Positions 57,301 to 64,000 of a DNA stretch of 64,000 nt are shown piece by piece (the stretch's first letter is position 1; each line of letters opens with the position of its first letter). The translations under genes were made by a program, and so were the position numbers. Source of the stretch: Chelydra serpentina (lineage: Eukaryota > Chordata > Testudines > Chelydridae); the NCBI GenBank assembly GCA_037349315.1, contig JBAIAC010000042.1, positions 682,001-746,000 of the forward strand. The letters run 5' to 3'. The notes under the pieces were generated by a model. It saw nothing but the letters and a program-made list of their open reading frames with translations. It ran no database searches and was not told the DNA's origin.

Positions 57301-60300
57301 CAGCCGCAGGGCCGTCCCATCCCCAGCCCAGCTGTGCCCACAGCCGCAGGGCCGCCCCGCCTCCAGCTCCACTCCACGCCCCCAGCTGCTGCTCCGCCCT
57401 CAGCCTAGTTCTGCCCTCATTCCCTCTCCGCCCCCAGGCCAGCTCCACCCCCAGCCCAGTTTCGGCCCCAACTGCAGCTCTGCTCTCCCTCCCCCCCCCA
57501 CCCCAGCCCAGCTCTGCCTTTAGCCCTATCTCCTCCCCCCATCCCCAGCTCCCCCTTCAGCTGAAGCTCCTCTTCTGACAGATTCCGCTACTGGTACGTG
57601 GGGACACGACAGGAAATGTTTAGGCACCACTGGTCTAAGCGTTTCCATTTTTCAGTTGCTTATACAGTAACTCCTCACTTAACAGTTGTCCTAGTCATAG
57701 GTGCCGACTTCGTGGGTGCTCCGGGGCTGGAGCACCCACGGAGAAAAATTGGTGGGTGCTCTGCACCCACCGGCAACTCCCTGCCCGCCCCGGACCCGTG
57801 GCAAACTTACCGGCACCGGGAGACATTGCGGGGCCCCGCCCCTGACGCTGGGCAACGTCACGTCAGGGGTGGGGCCCCGCAACATCACCCGATGTTGGGG
57901 GCAGGGCCCGGAGTCGGGCGGGCCCCCCCCCCCCCCGACGCCGAGTGACGGCACCCACGGGCGGAACCGGAAGTCCGCGCCTGTGGTCCTAGTTAACATT
58001 TCGTTGTTACATTGCTGATCAATTAGGGAACATGCTCGTTTAAAGTTGCGCAATGCTCCCTTCTAACGTTTGGCAGCCGCCTGCTTTGTCCACTGCTTGC
58101 AGAAAGCAGCCCGGTGGAGCTAGCGGTGGGGGCTTGGAACCAGGGTGGACCGGCAGCTCCCCTATCAGCTCCCCGCTCCCCTAAGTTCCCTGTGCGGCAG
58201 CTGCCCAGCAGGCTATCAATTGCCGGCAGTTCAGCTGTCCTGCCTGCCCCGCCCCCCCACAACCATGCGCTCCTCTTCCTTGGAGCTGCTCCCAGGAGCC
58301 TCCTGCTTGCTGTGCAGGGGGGGAGATGGGGGGGACTAATGTCAGGGTGTCCCCCTCCCCCCTGCCCCTGCACCCTACTTACCCCATCTCCATAGGGCAG
58401 GGTGGGGACACAGACGGAGAGGGACAGAGAGAGCTTGGGGCAGCAGCTGCTGTCTCAACTTCCTGATCGACATAAAAAGCCAATGTACTTAAGAGTGGGG
58501 TCAGCTTACTTAAAGGGGCAATGTGCATTTCTCTCTCTCCCATACACAGCGTGTGTCTGTTTCTGTCTGCCATGCTGTCTCCCCTCCCTCCATTCGTGCT
58601 GCCTTGTAGAGTGTGAGGCTACATTAACAACAATGTGTTAACCCTTGAGGGCTCAGCCAAAAGCTAGTTAATCATTTAGCAGTAAGGCATTCCCTGGGAA
58701 ATATCCCACCCTCTGACTTCACCACCTCAACCAAGCTTCACAATTATCATTGCTGTGTACAGCATTAAATTGTTTAAAGTATGTGTGTGTGTATATTTCT
58801 ATATATCTGTGTGTGTGTTTTGTCTGGTGAAAAGTTTCCCTGGAACATTAATTCTTATGGGAAATTGGATTCGCTTAACATCGTTTCACTTAAAGTCGCA
58901 TTTTTCAGGAATGGAACTACAGCGTTAAGTGAGGAGTTACTGTAACTGCGCCCTGGATTTTCCTTTTGTGTTCTTTGTGGGGGGGAGTCTTCTCTGAACT
59001 TTACTCTCTCAAGGGGAAGTTTTTTCCTGAAAGTTTTAGCAAATCCACTTGATTATTTTTCTCATGGTAGCACCTAGGAATTCCAGCCCAAAATTTTTCA
59101 GTGAATTTACAAATCACCCAAAACTTGCCCACCTCTAACTGCAAATAAGTCAACGCTCCCAAGTGCCACCTTTAACTCTGGTTTTCCTTCTTCCTTCCTT
59201 CTGGTGTGGATCAGTTATGATCCAGTCTTTAGTTACATGGCCCCCTGCTGTGTTTTCCCATGGGACCCCTGCCTCATTCAGCGCGCAAAGAACGAGGCAG
59301 GGTTCTGTGATGAATTCCTCTGGGGTCCGCAGGTTCGCCAAGTTCGCTTCACTAGTTGTACGGGGCACCGTGACTGAGGCGGGGCTGAAGGGATGGGCTT
59401 CAGGTTAAGCCACTAAAGTGGAACCCAGGAGCTGTACTTTCAGTTCCACACTTCGCTTTAACTAACTCGGGAAATTTTCTGTACAACGTCTCTCTGTGCT
59501 GCCCAGAGCCCTGTGAGCAGCACACATGGAATCAAACTCTTTCCTTTTTCTGTGTTACAGGCTTTCATGCTACGATACAAAGGCATCTCCGAGCACTGGA
59601 TTGGCCTCTGGAGAGAGGAGGGACAGTCCTGGAAATGGGTGAATGGCTCTGATTTCAAGAACTCGTGAGTCCTTTTTCTGTCTGTTTAGGTTCTGAACAC
59701 TAGGGTGTGGGGCTGAATTCAGGCGGAGCCAGTGTTCACCATGTAAACCCCAAAATACCGACGGGGAGTGAGGGAAATCTGTATTCTCTCTGAGATTTGG
59801 GGCTCACTCCCACTGCTGAGACATGAATCAAGGAAAGCAAGGGATGCTGCGCTGTTAGGGGGATGGTAACACTAGGGTTGTCGAGAACTTTTCATTGAAA
59901 CTGTTTTATGGTGCGAAAATTGGGGGGTTGATAAAATCTTTTCACAAAATGTTTTTTCATGGAAAATTTTGACTTTATTTATCAACACCCTTCCCCCCCC
60001 CCCCCCCCGCTGCAAAATAACCAACCAAAACTGAAATATTTCATCCCAAAATGCTGCCCATATACCTCAGGGGAGTTGTTTGGTTTCCTCATATCCCCAA
60101 TCTCCCCCTTTTAGGAAATGCTCCCCAACTGGACTACTTCTCCCATGGTGCAGCATGGCCAAGGGACTCCATGATGCACCACCTCCCCTCACCAGTAGAG
60201 ATCAGGGGGCACCATGGGAGATGTAGTTTGGACATGGAGCTCGGCCTATAGAGAAGAATGGGAGTATGAGGCAGTTGCACTGCATCTCCCACGATGCATT

Positions 60301-63086
60301 GCCTCCTCTTGACTAGTAGTGTGACCATGGTGCACCCTGGGAGATGTAGTCTGAACTGGGAGCCTGGTCTATAGAAGAAAAGGGGAGCACGAGGCACCTG
60401 AACTACAGCTCCAGTGAGGCACCACGGCAGTCTTTCCAAACTGAAATATTTTAAGTTGTGATATTTTTTTTATTTTTATTTTTTTTTGGTCAAACTTGTC
60501 TGGGCCGTCTCCACTCACCTCAGCTCCTCCCACTCAGACTCCAGTCCCTGGAGAGCTGCAGGCCCGATGCCTTTGGAGAGTCTAGAGCAGGGGTCAGCAA
60601 CCTTTCAGAAGTGGTGTGCCGAGTCTTCGTTTATTCACTCTAATTTAAGGTTTCGCGTGCCAGTGATACATTTTAACATTTTTAGAAGGTCTCTTTCTAC
60701 AAGTCTATAATATAGAACTAAACTATTGTTGTATGTAAAGTAAATAAGGTTTTTTAAATGTTTAAGAAGCTTCATTTAAAATTAAATTAAAATGCAGAGC
60801 CCCCCAGACTGATGGCCAGGACCCGGGCAGTGTGAGTGCCACTGAAAATCAGCTCGCGTGCCGCCTTCAGCACGCGTGCCATAGGTTGCTACCCCTGGTC
60901 TAGAGGGAGTTGGAGGCTGGAAGAAAGGGGTGATACCTGGTCCGGAGCTGTATGTTTGACACCCAGGTCTTAGACTGAGACGTCAAAAAGAGGGAGCAGA
61001 GTTTGCATGTGCATCCAGATGATTGAACATAAAGTCTCCACAGACGGCGGAGTCCTTTGAGATTCAAGGGAAAGCAAAAGGCACCATAGTGAGTCAGTTC
61101 CACCACAGCTAACAGACCTCACGGTTTGAGTTACTCACGCGGCAGCAACCGTCAGTACGAAAGGGGCTGCAGAGAAACCCTCCTGAGTGGAGACTGACTC
61201 CCCTGCTCACTGCCACATGGGGCCACCTTCAGGAATTGGGTTCCTTGGCACAGCCCAACTACGCCAGGTCCTGCATGAGCCTCTCACATACCCAGGAGCA
61301 CAGGAAGTCCCAGCCTGGTTCTGACCCAAGGTCCATTTGGCCCAGTCTCCTGTCTCTGCCAGTGGCCAGCGCCAGCTGCTCCAGAGGAAGATGCAAGAAC
61401 TAGAGCTGTCGGAATGAGCGATGTTGCCATTTGCTGGCTGAACTGAAACTTGGGAGCAGAAGAACCTGGATCAGCCAGAAACGAAACATTTTCTGTTTTC
61501 TGGGCAAAGCAGAGTCAAAGTGTTTACTTTCACGGCAAATGGAATTTTTTTTGTTCAACCCGAAACAAAATGTTTCATTTCAGTTTCAGGCATTTTAAAA
61601 CTGTTTTTGTTTTGTTTTTATTAAAAGCAAAGGACATTTGGCAGCACCAGGCACAAATCCAATGGTGGGGTCCATCCTCCGTAGCCCCTGGTTACGGGGC
61701 ACTCAACCTGGGTCTCCTGTATCCCAAATCAAGTCCTCACCCTGTCTAATTCGGAGTAGGGACTTGAACCTGTGCTTTCCTCATCCAGATAAGCAGGCTA
61801 ATGACTGGGCTATCGGGTTTGCCACCCCCTCTGTCTCAAGTTTTGTGAAGGGCACCCAAGTCCCCTTCTAGCCTGAAGAAAAAATAAATGTAGGTCCAAA
61901 TGTTTCAGGCGACCTAAAATTGCATTTTTTAGTGACTAAACTCTGCATCTAAAAAAAGTCACTTGGCTGTAGCTAGAAAATCCTTCTCCCCCTCCCCCAC
62001 CCCTGCAATAGTAGATGTGGGCTCATTTGGCCCCCTTCACAAATGAGGGAGAGAGACAGTGATCCAGGCTGGAGGTGTTAGATCAGCAGTTCCCAAACTG
62101 GGGGTCGCGCCATCAGCAGACGGGGTGGCGGTGACCCCTAGTGTGCGGAGGGAGCCACTTTCCTCCCCCCAGCGTCACCTCACACGTACAGTTCCTGCGA
62201 GGGCACGGTGCATTTTGCTCTACAAAGCAGCATCCTCCACACCGGATGACCTTGCATGACATAGGCATGAGGTCGTGCTGTGGGGCAGATGCCATTTTGG
62301 AAAGCAAAATGGCGTCGTCTGTGCGGCGTGACTTTGCACATAATAGTGCACAGGAGACCATGCCATAGGTTCAGACTTGCACAGATCCCACCCCTGCTCT
62401 GCTCCAGGACCTGTCCCCGCTCACCCCTTCCCCCAAACTCCCACCCCGCCTCTTCCTGCCTTGCCCCATTCCGGCCGCTCCTCTGCCTCTTCCTGCCACC
62501 GCTTCTCCCCCTCCTCCCAGTGCATCCTGCATGCCACTGAACAGCTGATCTGTGGTGGGTGGGAGGCGCTGGAGCTGATCCGCGGGGCCGCCACCAGGCA
62601 GGAGGCGCTGCAGGGGAGGGCGAGGCGCTGATCCGCAGGTGGCTGATCGGTGCTGAGCACCCACTGTTGTTGTTTTTTTTCCATGGGTGCTTCAGCCCCG
62701 GAGCACCCACCGAGTCAGCGCCTATGCACTGTGTGGAGGACGCCAGTTTGCTCTACAAAATGGCATTCTCCATGCTGCCTGGGGTGCTGGGAGGAAATAA
62801 TTCATTAACATGGGGTCACGCTGGCACAGAGTTTGGGAGCCCCTGCGTCAGACGCATTCTCCCACTGGCAGTAACAGGACAGGCCCAGCTGCTGACTGAC
62901 GATGGCTTCGTTATCTCTCGTTGCAGGTTCCCGATAAGAGGAGGAGGTGACTGCGCGTACCTGAATGACCACAGAGTCAGCTCTTCCAGGTGCATCGCCG
63001 AGAGAAACTGGGTCTGCAGCAAACCTGATGCGTTTACATGCCAGAAAAACGCGACGCAGAGGAGTCAGGAGCCGGAAAGCCTTTGA
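45277..63086 (+). CDS. CLEC2D-like: Gene C: CLEC2-like C-type lectin, complete (204 aa)
   Basis: Five exons (45277-45355, 53835-53933, 56291-56463, 59561-59664, 62927-63086) splice with GT-AG sites and phases 1, 1, 0, 2 into 615 bp. The tail (1-26) is unlike B's: PEVYPYIPGYP holds three tyrosines. Membrane helix about 42-60 after CRLKKRAAC; lectin domain 73-182 with C73, C84, C101, C161, C174 and C182. WIGL, WKWVNG, CAYLND and WVC are present, and the region around RYKG, HWIGL, GQ.WKW.NG and CAYLND closely follows human CLEC2D. An extra cysteine (C190) lies in a 22-residue tail. Sequons: N95, N145, N193. The role is probably a surface ligand for a KLRF/KLRB1-type receptor; gene K lies head-to-head 9 kb to the left. 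Exon 1 is assigned by phase, start context and a donor like gene B's, across an 8.5-kb intron; the other exons are firm. Confidence 0.88.
46346..46450. repeat. (CACACACG)n microsatellite
   Basis: An 8-bp unit repeated about 11 times, ending in plain CA repeats. It causes His-Thr-Arg-Thr and Cys-Val-type spurious frames. Confidence 0.95.
46978..47102 (+). mobile_element. hAT-type miniature element, GGTGACCAGA family (copy 6)
   Basis: TAGGGTGACCAGATGTCCCC to CTGATCACCCTA, flanked by perfect duplications CTCCCTGA at 46970-46977 and 47103-47110. In intron 1 of gene C. Confidence 0.96.
47945..48172 (+). mobile_element. CR1 LINE 3' end
   Basis: Forward copy with GGAGGTTTTTAAGAGCAGG, CACCTGTCAGGGATGG, GGTCCCTTCCAGTCC and the terminal ACGATTCTGTG. 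Confidence 0.92.
48500..48715 (-). repeat. MIR-like SINE
   Basis: Reverse order: AGAGAGAAACTGAGTCCCAG, ACATGACTTGCCCAAAGTCA and GAACTCAGGCC. Confidence 0.8.
48730..51480. other. Gene C intron 1, no exon or classified repeat
   Basis: Mixed GC-rich sequence with some low-complexity runs. A 41-bp direct duplication lies at 49793-49875. No lectin exon was seen on either strand. Confidence 0.4.
49793..49875. repeat. 41-bp direct duplication
   Basis: CCCCTCTGACCCCCCACGTC and the following 21 bases occur twice in tandem. Confidence 0.9.
51485..51690 (+). repeat. MIR-like SINE
   Basis: tRNA-like head with GGTTTGATTCCC (B box), core GACGCTGGGCAAGTG, GCCTCAGTTTCCCATCTGTA and the 3' part. Confidence 0.85.
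52829..53453. mobile_element. hAT-type element with a nested miniature element
   Basis: CAGGGGTTCTAAACC and GGCTGAGAACCGCTG are inverted ends. Perfect duplications GTCTAGGC lie at 52821-52828 and 53454-53461. The block 52858-53132 (GTGTCTACAC to TAGACATACCC) is a second element inserted inside it. Confidence 0.9.
52858..53132. mobile_element. Nested GTGTCTACAC-type miniature element
   Basis: Ends are complementary (CTGTGTCTAC, TATAGACATACCC) and the outer element's text resumes on both sides. Confidence 0.8.
53835..53933 (+). CDS. Gene C exon 2: transmembrane segment
   Basis: The exon is 99 bp, acceptor TCTCTTTCAG, donor A|GTGAGT. It encodes CRLKKRAACTVAGSVVLVIL and more hydrophobic residues. 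Confidence 0.92.
53983..54235. mobile_element. GTCGACCTAA-type miniature element
   Basis: GGGCTGTGAAAGATTCC, CTTCCATCGACCTAGCTACC and GATGGAGGAAGTTTCTACG match 28690-28975. It lies just after gene C exon 2. Confidence 0.75.
55002..55475 (+). mobile_element. RTE-like LINE fragment, end of reverse transcriptase ORF
   Basis: One open frame reads VETFTYLGSTINLAGG, DIRNNINKARKTFRSL, YQSCVLSTLLYSAECWG, RRRWRWIGHVLQM and PEGKRKRGRPK. This is the conserved C-terminal pattern of endonuclease-reverse transcriptase LINEs of the RTE type, distinct from CR1. The catalytic part is absent. The exact clade is uncertain. Confidence 0.82.
55679..55920. mobile_element. Palindromic Penelope-like 3'-end insertion
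   Basis: Two copies of the Penelope 3' end face each other and meet near 55815. Arms 55735-55809 and 55823-55900 are almost perfect inverted copies. Perfect 13-bp duplications ACTGAGTCTTAAG lie at 55666-55678 and 55921-55933. In intron 2 of gene C. Confidence 0.92.
56291..56463 (+). CDS. Gene C exon 3: stalk and first part of lectin domain
   Basis: The exon is 173 bp after TCAATTTCAG, ending GACCTG|GTGAGA in phase 0. It encodes WCPDGWIGYQGKCYYFSEAE and the first strands. Confidence 0.95.
56470..59550. other. Gene C intron 3
   Basis: Low-complexity CCCAGC-rich block (57180-57560), the repeat at 57698-57990, and an AT-rich part with TGTGTGTATAT. No exon supported. Confidence 0.5.
57698..57990 (+). 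mobile_element. GC-rich repeat, GGTGCTCCGGGGCTGGAGCA family
   Basis: GTGCCGACTTCGTGGGTGC and GGAGCACCCACGG mark the family also seen at 8075, 14358 and 62660. It contains a long C run at 57926-57938. Confidence 0.65.
59561..59664 (+). CDS. Gene C exon 4: middle of lectin domain
   Basis: The exon is 104 bp after GTGTTACAG: AFMLRYKGISEHWIGLWREE, then WKWVNGS. The donor TC|GTGAGT leaves phase 2. Confidence 0.95.
60588..60897. mobile_element. hAT-type element
   Basis: CAGGGGTCAGCAACCT and AGGTTGCTACCCCTG ends with perfect duplications GTCTAGAG at 60580-60587 and 60898-60905. AT-rich interior, no transposase. In intron 4 of gene C. Confidence 0.95.
61316..61400 (-). mobile_element. CR1 fragment
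   Basis: GGTTCTGACCCAAGGTCC and GGCCCAGTCTCCTGTCTCTG match the CR1 piece at 2690-2876. Confidence 0.7.
62085..62847. mobile_element. Composite repeat: CAGTTCCCAAACT element with nested GC-rich repeat
   Basis: CAGCAGTTCCCAAACTGGGG at the left and GAGTTTGGGAGCCCCTGCG at the right form the outer ends. A 14358-type repeat (about 62360-62728) is inside. It finishes 80 bp before gene C exon 5. Confidence 0.65.
62927..63086 (+). CDS. Gene C exon 5: end of lectin domain and stop
   Basis: The exon is 160 bp after CTCGTTGCAG: FPIRGGGDCAYLNDHRVSSS, NWVCSK, then a polar tail ending at TGA. Confidence 0.95.
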
Positions 63087-63166
63087 CAAAGGCTCACGAG
63101 GGGCTACTAGAGAAACTGCCTCTTGCACAGCTGGTCTCCAGCCGAGTTTATAATCAAGGGCTGAAG

Positions 63167-63172
63167 AATAAA
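63167..63172 (+). terminator. Candidate poly(A) signal of gene C
   Basis: AATAAA 81 bp after the stop codon, in GAAGAATAAAATAGC. Confidence 0.65.
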
Positions 63173-63519
63173 ATAGCAAAATTTCCAATGGACACTGGAT
63201 TATTAGGTTAATCAAACTGAAAAACAGCAGGAGGAACTTCAGCAGGATCTAGCCACAGTGAGAGGAACGGGCCACCCACCGGCAAATGAAATTGTGTGAC
63301 AAATACAGATAGGATCCAGCGGAGGAACCATTGAGGGTTATTCATCCATCTTCCTAGCTGCTACCATAACTACAACAGCTCAGGAGAAGGATCAGGGGTG
63401 AACTCCTGACCCAATTGAAATCTATGCACATTTTTCCATTAGGCCAACATCTCACCCAGAGGTGTCATTGTAGATCGCCCAGCGCAGACCTCGGCTGAGC
63501 GTGCAGCAGCTGACAACAA

Positions 63520-64000
63520 AGCAAACAAGATGTTGGGGTATATAAGTTTTGTATCAGTCAATAAGGAACGCACTAGGTGACAATACAGAAAATTCTGTCA
63601 TTATATGAATCAAAGGGACACCCTGATGGGGAACGAACGCTGTGTGCAGTACGGGTCACCCATCTCCAAAACGATGCTGCAGAACTAGAGAAGGTTCAGA
63701 GACTGGTAACAAGAATGATGGAGGCCAGGTGGGACTTTTGTGTGCCGAGATTGGAGCTGTTCTTGTCCGAGAATAAGGGGACGTGAACAAGGGGAGAAAA
63801 ACAAAGACTGGGACAGGGAAGGTAGATTGTGGTGCTGCTTTTCAATCCATCTCTTCATACAAGAACAATGGAGACGCTTAACAAAATTGAAAAATCAGCA
63901 AATTTGAAACTGATCGAAGGAGCCCAACGCACAATTAGCCCGTGGAACTCACCACTACAAGATGTGATTGAAGCCAAGAGCTTGGCAGGATTTGTTTTTA
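63520..64000 (+). mobile_element. CR1 LINE 3' region, cut by window edge
   Basis: Forward copy with the translated LQNDAAELEKVQRLVTRMME region and later AACAATGGAGACGCTTAAC, running off the right edge. Confidence 0.85.

Noticed and set aside
1..64000. CRISPR array, operon or prokaryotic features
   Set aside because: Repeats lack the spacer pattern, and the split genes, LINEs and SINEs show a vertebrate nuclear genome.

Overview
This window is nuclear DNA from a vertebrate, most likely a cryptodiran turtle. The evidence is a tRNA-derived SINE whose 3' tail resembles CR1 (two copies), many CR1 LINE 3' ends, MIR-like SINEs, short hAT-type elements with 8-bp target-site duplications, and Penelope-like retroelement debris. 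Genes are split into small exons, and long introns and intergenic DNA are mostly repeats. Most long reading frames in the window are repeat or GC-rich shadows.

The coding content is a cluster of natural-killer-type C-type lectin genes, assembled by hand from splice sites and codon phase. From left to right: gene A, CLEC2-like, minus strand, partial (342-1687, plus a possible first exon at 4116-4146; its last two exons lie off the left edge). Gene B, CLEC2-like, plus strand, complete (19290-25030, 5 exons, 198 aa). Gene K, KLRF1/KLRF2-like (NKp80/NKp65-like), minus strand, complete (27755-36190, 5 exons, 192 aa), with a hemITAM-like tyrosine motif in its tail. Gene C, CLEC2-like, plus strand, complete (45277-63086, 5 exons, 204 aa). 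All four share one exon plan: cytoplasmic tail, membrane exon, then three lectin-domain exons, with intron phases 1, 1, 0, 2.

B and K are tail-to-tail about 2.7 kb apart. In mammals KLRF receptors bind CLEC2 ligands encoded next door (NKp65 with CLEC2A, NKp80 with CLEC2B), so the window probably holds a reptilian receptor-ligand set. No MHC or other anchor gene is present, so whether this is an NK complex or an MHC-linked region like chicken B-NK/B-lec cannot be decided here.

The rest is mobile and repetitive DNA: a 39-bp minisatellite in an intron of A; a 67-bp minisatellite in intron 4 of B grown from a MIR-like SINE; six copies of one hAT-type miniature element, four with perfect 8-bp duplications; several other hAT-type elements, some nested; a broken hAT transposase near 40.4-41.6 kb; a Penelope GIY-YIG endonuclease fragment at 44.2 kb; a palindromic Penelope 3'-end insertion at 55.7 kb; and an RTE-like LINE reverse-transcriptase fragment at 55.0 kb. 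Two CpG-rich promoter-like regions lie at 15.8-16.55 kb and 41.8-42.6 kb.
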